A DNA stretch of 64,000 nucleotides from Pyropia yezoensis (lineage: Eukaryota; Rhodophyta; Bangiophyceae; Bangiales; Bangiaceae): contig CM020620.1 in NCBI GenBank assembly GCA_009829735.1, positions 24,464,020 to 24,528,019 of the forward strand, in the 5' to 3' direction. The stretch's first letter is position 1. Every line of letters starts with the position of its first letter. A program made the position numbers and the translations under genes. Positions 1 to 9,495 of this stretch are shown piece after piece. The notes under the pieces were generated by a model that worked only from the letters and a program-made list of their open reading frames with translations, was not told the origin of the DNA and did not search any database.

Positions 1-2
1 CG

Positions 3-812
3 ACGCAGTATTTCTCGTTTTGGACGCGTCGGACCATCCCCAACGACGTCCTCTACCGCGGCTGGCCAGAGGCTGATGACCATGGGGGATGCACCGTTGC
101 GTTTCGGCGCTTTCGCATGGACCGTACCGTGGGCGTGGCGGGCGACGCCGCGGCGGTCGCCGCCGACGCGAGGCCCGACCTGGGCTGCCTGTCCCTTACG
201 TGGCGCCCTTGCCGGCGTAAGGGGGTTATATCGAGCCCCCAGGCGTGGCGCGGCCCGGCTGCTGCGCCGACGCTCCCTGAGCGGGAGGCGGTGAAGAACC
301 GGTCGCTTGCCACCGGCGTGGGCGCGTCAGTCAAGGTGCAGCGCGCCAACAACTTTTCTGTTGACCGTGGGCGGCCGCTGCCCTCCGAGGAGGTGACCAT
401 CTACTACCGAGAGCGGCGCGTGCTGGTTGCGCGAAAGGTGCTGCTTGAGACTGGGGAGGTGGCGCCTGCCTACCGCGAGGCCGTGGCAGCTGGGAGTGGC
501 GGCGGCGGCGGCACTGCCTCGGGGTCGGCGGCGGAGCCCTCTGGGGTGCCCGTGGAGGGGAGCCCTGCGGGTTCGTCGGGGACCGGCAAGGGCAAGGGCC
601 CTCGGCTGGGAGGCGGCGGCTCTTCGGCGTTTGTGGTCAAGCCAGAGGGGGGCTCGGGTGGTGCCGCCGCCCGTGCTGCATGTCCCTCGACGCTGACACC
701 TGTCAAGGCCGAGGCGAGTGGCGCGGATGGTGGGACCGCCGCCTCGGCTGGGGGGAGTGGGGGGGGCTCCCGCAAGCGCAAGGCCGAAGTGGAGATCATT
801 GTCCTGGACTGA
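3..812 (+). CDS. 3' part of an unrecognised nuclear-type protein (5' end outside window)
   Basis: The frame is open from base 3 with no start needed inside the window, so this is the C-terminal part of a longer protein (about 269 residues visible). The first half is mixed-composition and looks foldable (for example SEEVTIYYRERRVLVARKVL near 391-450). The second half is a Gly/Ser/Ala-rich tail. The protein ends in a basic patch (RKRKAE) directly followed by EVEIIVLD, which resembles a nuclear localisation signal next to a SUMO-interacting motif (hydrophobic core plus acid). I do not recognise a family. It converges on the ABC transporter gene that ends 260 bases downstream. Confidence 0.6.
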   Translation, partial: TQYFSFWTRRTIPNDVLYRGWPEADDHGGCTVAFRRFRMDRTVGVAGDAAAVAADARPDLGCLSLTWRPCRRKGVISSPQAWRGPAAAPTLPEREAVKNRSLATGVGASVKVQRANNFSVDRGRPLPSEEVTIYYRERRVLVARKVLLETGEVAPAYREAVAAGSGGGGGTASGSAAEPSGVPVEGSPAGSSGTGKGKGPRLGGGGSSAFVVKPEGGSGGAAARAACPSTLTPVKAEASGADGGTAASAGGSGGGSRKRKAEVEIIVLD

Positions 813-1071
813 CGCGGCGCTGCGGCCGCGAGGACACCCGAATTTCATGCGAGCCCTGTGTTGATAGAGCGGGGAGGATTGGCATGAGGCTGGGATGCGG
901 GTGGTTGGCGAGCCGTGTGTGGCATGAGGAAACTGCCTGGTAAGGTCCGCACCATGTGAAGAGAAACACAATCGAGTACTGTTCATTGGCCATGAGCGAT
1001 GAGCTTTGCCAAAGACGGTGACTGTATCAGTAGCACACCTTGTTCGACAGTCCATCCGTTGGACTTTCGCG

Positions 1072-3360
1072 TCACATTGTCTTTGCAAACGACGGCCCCC
1101 GGGCGAGCACCACGGCAAACCCTAACAGCCGAAGCGCAGCCACGGTCCCCGCCAGGACAGCTGCGCATCCCCATACACCCCCCGCCATGGAGCCAATGCC
1201 AAAGGACGTCAGCGCGCGCTCCCCGCTGGACATGCAGGTGATACACTCGAGGGGGGCGTTAAATGTGGCGCCCTCGAGCTGCGCACGGACCATGCCCGAA
1301 AAAGCGTAGCCAAGGAAAGATATGTGGTGGATCCACCGCAGGCCAGCTGGCAGGCGGTCGGGCTTGATGAGAAAGCCTGAGTAGAGGACGAGTGCCGAGA
1401 AGATGGATGGCGTCACCGACACGGCCGTCTTGATATCATCCAGGGCGGCGGCAACGACCAGCGCCAGCGACTCGTAGGCACACCAGAGGAGGATGACCAA
1501 GGTGACAATGGCCGGGATTGCGCTCCACCGCAGGCCCGCGAGCACGGCCATCGGTACCGTCAGCAGCATCGAGAGGAGCACGCCACGGAGCATTCCGCGC
1601 ACGCTGTAGGCCACAAAGTAGACCGAGGTGCGGTACGAGTGTGCTGCCCTCTCCCGCAGCATGATGAGCCGCTCCAGAGGGAATGTCGTGTGCACATTGA
1701 TGACGGCCAAGACGCCCACGAGAACGCCAAACGTCCCGAGTAACCGAACGACGGTCGTGATCCCTGTCGCAGTGCCCGTGGTGTAGGCGGCGGAGCGGCC
1801 CACCCGGAGAAAGGTCATGCCAAGTATGATGGAAATAGCGGTAGTCTGCGCCACGGTGGCCACCAACGAGCGCGCTGCTCGCACTTCCAGCAAGTACGCG
1901 CGGTGAAGGAGCACCCACAGCTGATACCAGGGTGAGGTAGGGTACGCACCCGCCCGGGATGCCGCCCCACCCGCTCCATCCCCAGCCAGCACGGCTGGTG
2001 CCAAGTCCTGCGACGTGACAGGCGTAGCAAACCGCACGCGGTGACTACCCCGTGTCTTGGACGGGGAGAGTAGGCCATTCCGAGATGGGCCGGCGGCCAT
2101 GTGGCGCTCATGGGCGGCGGCGATATATGCCACGTGGTCAGCAGGGGGGTCGGAAGGACCCCAGGCGGTACCCGCCTTGTGCATCGGCACCCCCGCCTCC
2201 ATCCCCAGCCGCACGTAGTTGTGCGTCGGCGACCGCAGGGTGTCTGGCACAGCGCCCACCGGGCTCCCAAGCCCCAGTCGCCCCAGCTTGGGTACCCCGA
2301 GGCGCATCCACAGCCGAGAGGCAGCCCCCGCAGCCCCGGCGTCCGCGTCCCCGCCGCCACCCCCCTTCCTACCCACCGACCGGGGCCCAAGCGCCGAGGC
2401 TTGAACCGCCGCCGGCGTCACAATGTCAAGCAAAATGTCCGCCACGTTGGTGCTCAGCGGACACGGAAAGCCGAGCGCCTCAAAGTACGCCACCGCCTTA
2501 GACGGGGGCCCAGAGTACATGACGTGCCCCCCACTAAGCAGCATCACCAGGTCAAACGAGTCAAAGATGTCTCCCCGCGGCTGGTGGATGGTCGTCAGCA
2601 CCGTCTTGCCACCCCGCACAGCCAGGGTCTTGAGCGTCCGCACCACCGCCAGGGCGGCGGCCGCATCCAGCCCCGCCGTTGGCTCGTCGCACAGGATTAG
2701 CTGCGGGTCCGTGACGAGCTCCATGCCAATGGCCGTCCGCTTGCGCTCCCCACCGCTCACCCCCCGCACCGCCCCGCCGCCAACGCGGCGGTCCGCAACG
2801 GTGGTGAGGCCCAGCTCGGCAAGTACCGCTTCCACCCGCGCCGCCCGGTCGGCGGGCGGCGTCGACTGGGGCAACCGCAGGCGGGCCGTAAAGTCAATTT
2901 GCTCCCGCACCGTCAGCGCCGCGTACATGGCGTCGTCCTGCTCCACGTACGCGGTGCTGTCCCGGAATGTGGCGGCCACCCGGGGCGTCCCATTGACCGT
3001 CACCGACCCCCGGGTGGCGGTGCCTGCCGCGGGCTCTAGCCGCCCCGCCAGCAGGTTGAGGAGGGTGGTCTTTCCCGCCCCAGACGGGCCCATAATCGCC
3101 ATCACCTGGCCAGGCCGCACGCCGCCCGACACGCCCGACAGCAATGCCCGCTGCGTCGGCCGCAGTGTCGCGGCGGCAGCGGCGGCGGCGGTGGTGGCCG
3201 CCGTCGCTGCAGGGGGTGGGGGCGCCGCCGTGCTGCCCGCCGCAACGGCGCGCAGCGAGGCGGCCAGCCGTCCGGGTGCCGTCCGCAGGCGCGACGGCGC
3301 CGCCGAGTCCACCACTAGCGCCACATCCCGCCATTCCAGGTGCACCGACGCAACGTCCAT
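1072..3360 (-). CDS. ABCG (White/brown-type) half ABC transporter
   Basis: This is a 762-residue reverse-architecture ABC half transporter, with the ATPase domain first and the membrane domain second. From the ATG at 3360 the Walker A GPSGAGKTT is at residues 91-99, the Q-loop Gln at 141, the signature VSGGERKR at 201-208, Walker B LILCDEP at 221-227 and the H-loop His (TTIHQP) at 259. A long Gly/Ala linker follows. After it come about six hydrophobic segments in the last 260 residues, with the family's typical YSGFLI segment before the last loop. ABCG half transporters dimerise to export lipids, sterols or other hydrophobic compounds across membranes; the substrate here cannot be told. An upstream in-frame extension to 3498 begins with GTG and is Pro-rich, so I prefer the ATG at 3360. 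All catalytic motifs are intact. Confidence 0.92.
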   Translation of the reverse strand: MDVASVHLEWRDVALVVDSAAPSRLRTAPGRLAASLRAVAAGSTAAPPPPAATAATTAAAAAAATLRPTQRALLSGVSGGVRPGQVMAIMGPSGAGKTTLLNLLAGRLEPAAGTATRGSVTVNGTPRVAATFRDSTAYVEQDDAMYAALTVREQIDFTARLRLPQSTPPADRAARVEAVLAELGLTTVADRRVGGGAVRGVSGGERKRTAIGMELVTDPQLILCDEPTAGLDAAAALAVVRTLKTLAVRGGKTVLTTIHQPRGDIFDSFDLVMLLSGGHVMYSGPPSKAVAYFEALGFPCPLSTNVADILLDIVTPAAVQASALGPRSVGRKGGGGGDADAGAAGAASRLWMRLGVPKLGRLGLGSPVGAVPDTLRSPTHNYVRLGMEAGVPMHKAGTAWGPSDPPADHVAYIAAAHERHMAAGPSRNGLLSPSKTRGSHRVRFATPVTSQDLAPAVLAGDGAGGAASRAGAYPTSPWYQLWVLLHRAYLLEVRAARSLVATVAQTTAISIILGMTFLRVGRSAAYTTGTATGITTVVRLLGTFGVLVGVLAVINVHTTFPLERLIMLRERAAHSYRTSVYFVAYSVRGMLRGVLLSMLLTVPMAVLAGLRWSAIPAIVTLVILLWCAYESLALVVAAALDDIKTAVSVTPSIFSALVLYSGFLIKPDRLPAGLRWIHHISFLGYAFSGMVRAQLEGATFNAPLECITCMSSGERALTSFGIGSMAGGVWGCAAVLAGTVAALRLLGFAVVLARGPSFAKTM

Positions 3361-4869
3361 TCCCGCGGGGTTCTGGCCGCCACTGACGAAGGGACGGAGG
3401 GAAGGAGAAGGAAGCAGGGGGTGGAGGGAAGGGGCTGGTAGGGAGGAGGGGAGGGGAAAGGGGGGGGGGGGGGAGCGACGCGGGGAGCACCGCGCCACGC
3501 GGACGAGCCAGCGGCACTATCGACACGGCGAAGGGCGCGCGTCGCACGCGCACGCGTAACGACAGGGCCGTCACAGCCAGTAAGGTTGGGGGGGGGCGGG
3601 GACGCACCTGCGCGTCGGCGACCGCCGGCGTTTGCAAAAGGAATGCAGCACCGTCGTGGGAGAGACAGAGGGGAAGGAGGAAAAGAGAAGAAAGAAAGGG
3701 GAAGAAAAAACAGAAGGGCACCAGTGTCACTAGGACACGCTACACCCCCCCCCGCTGGCCAGGAACACAACCGACTCCCCCTCGAGCGCGGTCGCGGTAG
3801 CCAACCACTGCCGCAAGCCCCGTCGCTTCTGTTACCAAACTGCCGCCGCACCTGCTGCGGGGCCGCCGCGGGACCCCAGCCGCCCGCCCATGGCCATGTC
3901 AGGTCGGCTAGTCATGGACACCGTCCCTCCCCTTTGACATACCAATACCCTCCGCACTCCACTCACCCTTTCCCCTCAACACAAGCACCGCAACGCCCCC
4001 CTGCTCCTCCTCCCCCCCCCCCCCCCCCCCCTTTCCCGCCCTCCCGCCCTCCCCTCCAAACAAACCCACCGCACGGCACCGCAAACGCCAGCCCCCACCC
4101 CTGGCCACCGCCGCCGCCGCCGCGGTGACATATTATTGCAGCCCCACCGGGACGGTCCGCCGGGCCGGCACGTGGATTGTCAGCCGCCCGTCGCTCCATG
4201 AAGGTAGAACGGGGGTGGCGGCTTGGCCATCATCCTGCCGCCGTAGGGCTACGGGTCGTCCCGTCCCGACGCTGCGGGTGGCGTCGTTGCCCGTGGCTGG
4301 GGAACACGACAAAATGACCCGGGGGTGACTGGTGTCCAGGAAAGTCGAGCGAAGCGTCGCGGGGGGGCACGCTTCGGCACGTAGATACCCATTTCCTACC
4401 CAGATCCGCCGTTAATGTTTAGCATATTGAATTCCCTAAACCCTCCCATACCCCCAATGTGTGTCGCGCGAGGGCCAACCATGCCCGCACCTACGACAGC
4501 TGGCCCGCCGTAGTCCCATCCACAGGGGGAAGCAAGAACTGTACATAGGGACTCAGTGAGAAACACCCCCAGTGTCTTTGTCCCTTTCTGTTGGGTGACG
4601 TTCAAAGGGTGTCACCAGGTGGTCGGCCGCGGCGGGACGTTCTGCGACTACAGGTACAGCGACCCTCGCCCCTCTGGTCCAGGGGGGCAGACCCCTGCCC
4701 CGCGATAGCGGCCGTGGTCGTCCCAGCACACCCACTGTCGACGTCTGTGAGCGGTGTGGTGAGGGGGTGCGCGGCGGGCGAGCCGTCTGCCCAGACATCG
4801 TTCGCGCTTCGGGTCGACGCCGCCCCTTCCGGTCCCGTCCCCCGCCCTGACCCTGCCAAAAAGCTCTGT
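3361..4869. other. Intergenic stretch upstream of the ABCG gene
   Basis: No convincing gene is seen. The first part (about 3400-4110) is purine/pyrimidine-skewed with runs of G and C, including a 20-base poly-C run at 4012-4031; the 5' leader and promoter of the ABCG gene should lie here. The 4380-4620 part is less GC-rich and resembles ordinary spacer or 3'-flank of the beta-amylase gene that ends at 4870. Open frames here are short or antisense by-products of high GC. Confidence 0.5.
4012..4031. repeat. Poly-C homopolymer tract (20 C)
   Basis: An uninterrupted run of 20 C residues lies in a longer pyrimidine-rich stretch upstream of the ABCG gene. Similar G or C runs recur through the window, such as 22 G at 21758-21779. 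They are prone to length errors in sequencing. Confidence 0.9.
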
Positions 4870-6765
4870 CTAAAGTGCCCGCATGCGGCGTACGAAGTCG
4901 GCAAGGGCATCCCGCGCTGCCTCCTCCTCCTCCTCATCCCGCCCCCCGCCCACCGCCGTCGGCGGCGGGTGGACCACATACGCACCGCGGGCGGCTCGGG
5001 GGACGCTCCGAAAGGACCGCACCACCTGCCCATACGCCACCGCCCGGCACGCCGCCGCCCCACACCCCGCCAGGTGGCCGCACACGGCGGGCCCCCCCGC
5101 GGGGGGCGCCCCCCAGGCGACCGTCGACGCCCCGCCAAGGCGCACGGCGCGGCCCGCGGCAGCGGCGGCCACGTCGGCCCACAGCGCCTCGGGCCCCGCC
5201 CGGGCAGTCCAGTAGGGCCCGTCGCGGGAGCGCGCGTCGGCAGCGCCGGCGACGCACACCTCGGCGCCGTGACACGCCGCCACCCCCGCCACCGCGGCGT
5301 AGGGGTCGGCCGCCCAGCCGCCGCCGACGGGCCCCCGCCGCCAGCCGTCCCCGAGGCTGGTGGCCCACCGCCAGCCGCCACGGCCGTCGCCGTCGGCGGC
5401 GGCGACCGCGGTCCCCCCCTCGCCGTCGCCGCCGTCGCCCATTGGCGGCAGGTGCACCAGCCCCGCCGTCGCCTCGGCCGCCCGGCAGGCGGTGTTGCGC
5501 CACCAGGGGATGGCGGGGAGGCGGAGGACGAGCGCCAGGTCCCCCACCCCGGCCTCGTGTGCCGCCACCCGCCCCGCCCGCAGGAGGCTGTCGGCGTGGT
5601 CCACCAGCGCACCCGCGTACCAGCCGAGGAAAAAGCGGCCAGCGGGGGTGGCCGCCGCGCCCCCCCGGGTCGCCCACGCGGGAAAGCCCCAGGGGCGCAC
5701 AGCGGGCCCGCCCGCGGCGGCCACGCTGGGGGGCGTCGCCCAGCTGAGGGGAACCCCCGCCGCAGCGGCGGCGGCGGCGGCCGCCGCCACCGACCGGGGC
5801 GAGTGGCACACAAAAGAGCCCACACCCGGGTAAGCCCACTCGCCCGCGGGGGGGGGCACGTGGGCGGGGTAGGCGAGCTCCCCACGGGGACCCGCGCCGA
5901 GCTGCACCCGCCCCACCACCGCCGCCACGTCTGCGGGGAGGGCGGTGAGGAACGAGCGGAGGGCGTCCCCCGCGGCGGTGAGGGCGGTGCGGAGCGGCGC
6001 GCCACGGGCATTGTGCCGGCGGGAGCGGCCGCCAACGTGACCCCCGCCGCCGCTACTAGCAGACACCCCTTTGACGGGGAAGGAGGGCAAAAACGGGACC
6101 GTGTCGGCCGCCAGGGACAGGCACTGGGTGTGCTCCCGGCCCTGCGCGTCCACATGCCACAGGCCGGCTGCCGTCGAGGCGTCCACCACCCAGCCGGGCA
6201 GGGGCGCACCGGCCGCCGACAGGCTCTGCCCCTTTCCCCCCGTGCCCCCCTCTGCGTTTTCCACCCCTCCCCCACCGTCGGCAGCACCCCCACCCCCCCC
6301 GCCACAACCAGCGTCGGGAGAGTGGAAGCACAGGTTGGCCTGGACGCCCAGCCCCGCCGCCGCCGCCGCCCGCACCACCGCCACCGCGGGGCGCCAGTCG
6401 TACGCCCGTGGCGCCGCCTCCACCGCCCCCCACCACAGGTCCACCGCCACGCCCGCGGCGCCCGCCGCGGCCGCCGCGGCGAGCGCGTCTGCCACCGCGT
6501 CGGGGAGCTGGGCGCCACTAGCCGGCGGCGCCGCCGGCGGCGCCGTCGCCACCCAGGCGTCCCCGAGGAGGGCGCCGGGGGGGAGCGCCACAAAGACGGG
6601 CACCCCCGTTGGACGCGGCGGCGGGGGGGCGCGGGGGGTGCTTGTCGACGGCGCCGCCGCGCCTCGCCCACCGCGCGTGGCGGCATCGCCGCCGCCGCAG
6701 ACACCGCCGCCGCCGCCGTCGTCGACGCCGCCATCACTGCTGCTGGCGGACGGGGAGTCGCCCAT
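4870..6765 (-). CDS. Beta-amylase-like protein (GH14), probably catalytically impaired
   Basis: This 631-residue single-exon gene has the GH14 landmarks in order: GVAVDLWWGAVE at 105-116 with YDW at 122-124; FH at 147-148; PLPGWVVD at 189-195; the GREHTQCLSLAAD segment at 209-221; VQLGAGPRGELAYP at 287-300; IPWW at 419-422; and AEATAG at 430-435. Glu296 matches the catalytic acid of plant beta-amylases. The second catalytic Glu, in the family's LNFTCLEM-type segment after HGA, is not found: the aligned place (about 509-510, VCVAGAAD) holds Ala or Asp. The flexible loop with its Asp after the FHQCGGN motif is also replaced (FHSPDAGC). Known plant relatives with such losses are non-catalytic regulators. 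The start at 6765 has a good Kozak context; an upstream GTG extension is not favoured. No transit peptide is evident, which would fit cytosolic starch in red algae. Confidence 0.85.
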   Translation of the reverse strand: MGDSPSASSSDGGVDDGGGGGVCGGGDAATRGGRGAAAPSTSTPRAPPPPRPTGVPVFVALPPGALLGDAWVATAPPAAPPASGAQLPDAVADALAAAAAAGAAGVAVDLWWGAVEAAPRAYDWRPAVAVVRAAAAAGLGVQANLCFHSPDAGCGGGGGGAADGGGGVENAEGGTGGKGQSLSAAGAPLPGWVVDASTAAGLWHVDAQGREHTQCLSLAADTVPFLPSFPVKGVSASSGGGGHVGGRSRRHNARGAPLRTALTAAGDALRSFLTALPADVAAVVGRVQLGAGPRGELAYPAHVPPPAGEWAYPGVGSFVCHSPRSVAAAAAAAAAAGVPLSWATPPSVAAAGGPAVRPWGFPAWATRGGAAATPAGRFFLGWYAGALVDHADSLLRAGRVAAHEAGVGDLALVLRLPAIPWWRNTACRAAEATAGLVHLPPMGDGGDGEGGTAVAAADGDGRGGWRWATSLGDGWRRGPVGGGWAADPYAAVAGVAACHGAEVCVAGAADARSRDGPYWTARAGPEALWADVAAAAAGRAVRLGGASTVAWGAPPAGGPAVCGHLAGCGAAACRAVAYGQVVRSFRSVPRAARGAYVVHPPPTAVGGGRDEEEEEAARDALADFVRRMRAL

Positions 6766-7906
6766 GGCACCGCCGGCAGGGAAAGGGGGACGGGCAGCGG
6801 GGAGGGACGACGGACCGCCGCAACTGTCCCCCTCCCCCCCCCTGGGGGCTGCCGCTCCGCACACTCTGTCCACGTCGAGGAGCCGTCAACGGCAGGCGGG
6901 GTCGGCGCGGGCGGGCGCGGCAGACTCCCGCCGCACCTCCCCTATTCCCCTCCCCCCCGTCAGCAATGGAGTCAGCTGGGCGGGAAGGGGGAAGGAGCAG
7001 GACGGAAGAGGGACTCTGCCACCCCTGCCATTGAGCCAACACCCAGAGGGTGCGCGGAGGGTGGGGGGGGCGAGGGGGGGGGGCGCCCCTACAAGCCCCA
7101 CAGAGCAGTGGCGGCCGACCCGCCCGTCGAGAGGCCGCCCACCACACCCCCCTTCCCGCCCCCCCCCCCCCCCTCCCGACGCGTTCCCCGTCTGGCGCCG
7201 CGCGGCGCGGCGCTCCCGCCGCACGGCGCGTTCGCGCGCGTGGCAGCGTCTGGGGCGGCGGCGTGAGCGACGCGCGCGCGCGCGCGTGCGACTGGGAGCG
7301 CGCCGGCTGGGCGGGGACCGGCTTGGCCACCGACAGCGGCGAGCCGGCTCGCCCGGGAGGAGGCCAGCGCCCGCGGGCCCGCGCCACCCCCCGCGGGGGA
7401 GTGGCGCCGCTCGCCGGGCAGTGGCGGCGGGGGGAGCGCGTCGGCCAAGACAAGACGGGCCTGCGGGCGGGGGGGGGCCGGGCGGGCGGGGGAGGCGGGC
7501 AGGGAGAGGTGTGGACGGGTGTGAAAAAAAAAACGTCAGCACAGCCCTGATCCCGCGGTGGGCCGTCAGTCGGTCTTCAATTTCACTCGGGATCATCTGC
7601 TAGGGTCAATTGCTTCTGACTCTCCTGTACTTGATGGGAATGAGGAGCTCGACGACTCACGACGGCGGGACGTGTCGCCCGCGCCCGCGCCGCATTGGCC
7701 GTCCACTGGCGCGCGTTGGAGGTGTGGGCGTGCTTCCGCGACCCCACCCAGCGCACCGTGTGCTGGCGTATCCGCGCCTCGGCGCGGACCTCTAGGTACA
7801 TACGTGCCCCCGCCGTTCACTCTGGGGTTTGCACAGGTGTCGTTGTTTTCGCTTCCCGTACCCGGCACTCGGGCCGCCTCCCCACCCAACCACCGCCGGC
7901 GCCGCC
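6766..7906. promoter_or_regulatory. Divergent intergenic (likely shared promoter) region, beta-amylase / LUC7-like
   Basis: This 1.14-kb spacer lies between the two start codons that point away from each other (6765 minus, 7907 plus). Both 5' leaders and core promoters must lie in it. It contains poly-C/poly-G runs and a short poly-A run near 7523-7532. No TATA box is convincing to me. The same spacer recurs at 46236-47375 inside the second copy of the duplication. Confidence 0.5.
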
Positions 7907-8544
7907 ATGGCCTACGACGCGGTGCGGGAGCAGCTGGACGCGCTGCTCGGCGCCAACCGCAACGGCACGTCCTGCGGCCCCGCCGACTTTACGGACCCCC
8001 GGGTGTGCAAGCACTACCTTGTTGCCGGCTTTTGTCCACTCCCTCTGTTTGGCAACACTAAGGCGGACATGGGCACCTGCGGGGGCATCCACTCTGAGGA
8101 CCTCCGCGCCGACTACCTTGCCGTCGTTGCGCGGCCGTCGCGGGCGGAGGGGGGGTGGGGGGGGGGGGGAGGGGGGAGGCGGGGCGGCGGCGGTGGCTAT
8201 GGTGGCAACGGGGGTGGTGGCTATAGCGGCGGGGGCGGCGGTTATGGGGGTGGCGGGTATGGGGGCGGCGCCGGGGCGGCGGGGGCGACGGGGCAGGCGG
8301 CCTTCCCTTACGCGGCGGACCTCCGCCGCCTCGCCGCGCGCATCATTGCGGCGGGGGACAAGCGGATTTCCGCCAACGCGCGGCGGCTGCAGGCGCAGTA
8401 CGCGGTGGCGGATATGGACAGCCTGCTTGTCCGCGGGCCGGGGGTGCTGGAAGCGGCGGGGCTACTTGATATGGACGCCATCGCTGCCGACGTGGACGGG
8501 TCGGACGATAGCGACGCGGGGGGTGGCGGGGGGGGGGGCGACCC
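7907..8544 (+). pseudogene. Truncated copy of the LUC7-like gene (5' part only)
   Basis: It starts at the same Kozak-perfect ATG (gccgccATGg) as the full gene at 47376 and encodes the LUC7 N-terminal zinc-finger region (DFTDPRVCKHYLVAGFCP..., CCCH pattern), the Gly-rich stretch and the following helical segment. It then runs off the edge of the duplication. The frame stays open to 9016 but the added residues come from mobile-element DNA. The internal WW segment, second zinc finger and RS tail of the complete gene are missing. One visible residue change is Cys for Ser at residue 23. It could still be transcribed but should not make a working splicing factor. Confidence 0.85.
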
Positions 8545-8901
8545 GGCCGGGGTGCTGCCGCGACCGTCCGACGCACCGGCGACGCCGTCTCGAGGTCGAG
8601 CCGCGCCAGCACCGGCAACAGAAGCCATCCGGGCCGCCGGAGGAGTAGAAGTAGAGGCAGCCGCTACACGCGGTTGCCCGCCACCCGACGGAGCCGTCGT
8701 GCCGCTGCACACGGACGACAACCCGCCCGGCGCGCCTTCCGGGGCCACACGAACGGTCACCCGGTCGCCTTCGTCCTCCGACGAGCTCGCCAAGAAGCAC
8801 TCGGCGGCGGTGGCAGAGACGGGAACGTCGTCCACCATCACCTCCTCCTCCTCCTCAAGCAGGAGGTCGTCCTCGCCCCCGGGTACCTGGGGGTCCGACA
8901 T
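8545..8901 (-). CDS. Possible antisense reading frame in element 3 (fragment)
   Basis: On the strand opposite to the element, an open frame runs from an ATG at 8901 to the truncation point at 8545 (about 119 residues, and open beyond into the LUC7 copy). It begins MSDPQVPGGEDDLLLEEEEE and is acidic, then Ser/Ala/Thr-rich. Its position, just inside the 3' LTR and reading away from it, matches the antisense gene of elements 1 and 2, but I see no clear sequence match. It may be chance in GC-rich DNA. Confidence 0.25.
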
Positions 8902-9495
8902 TGGTGAAGCCGGGGTAGCAGGGGCGGCCCGTGCCAAAAAGCCGCCGCCGGCTCGACCCGGTACAAGGAACTCTCGCGCGGACGAGCCAGGGAAGCGCGG
9001 GCACCCGCGCTTATAACCACACAGCTCAGCACAAGCGATACGGTAGCGCGGGACGACCCGCGCCAGCCGAGCTACGAGGGCGCTCCACCCAGGCACCTGG
9101 ATCGGGGCCACGCCCCCCCCCCAACACGGGGTAACCAAGGGGGGTCACCCCCAACCGCCCCCACGCAACGCGGGCAGCCCCCGCCCTCCACTCAATCGTC
9201 CACATGACAGGGGCCCTCCTACCACCAGACGCCTGGTGGCGGATCCGCATGCACCACCCCTCGGGAAGGGGGGTCGTGAACAGAAACCCGCATCGGGAAT
9301 TTAACGGTCCGGAAAACGGATCGTGTGTGTACCACACAAAGGGGGGGCACCCCCCTCAGAAAACCTCGAAAAGGGGTGTCTGTCGCGACAGGGCGCAAAG
9401 CCCCACCCGACTGGTAAACAATCACGCGACCCACTTACATTCGGAAACCCGAATGCAACTCGACCCGAGGACGGGCCGAATCTAAGGGGGGGATA

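Larger units (their letters stand above)
5658..8544. repeat. Segmental duplication, copy 1 (direct repeat of 45131-48013)
   Basis: About 2.89 kb shared, in the same orientation, with 45131-48013. The two copies differ by scattered substitutions and a few small indels (the offset changes from 39473 to 39469). The unit holds the 5' half of the beta-amylase gene, the divergent intergenic region and the 5' part of the LUC7-like gene. Beta-amylase continues intact to the left of this copy, while LUC7 is cut at the right edge. Confidence 0.93.

Noticed and set aside
4594-4622. Small inverted repeat ggtgac...gtcacc as an operator or terminator
   Set aside because: Too short and common by chance; no gene context supports it.
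4591-7266. Long plus-strand frame (about 890 codons) over the beta-amylase gene
   Set aside because: It is Arg/Pro/Gly-rich with no recognisable domain, and the opposite strand carries clear GH14 motifs. It is a by-product of GC-rich third positions.
7907-9016. Truncated LUC7 frame as a new fusion protein
   Set aside because: The 157 codons after 8544 come from retroelement DNA and are low complexity; the frame is open by chance. A transcript would be needed to revive this idea.
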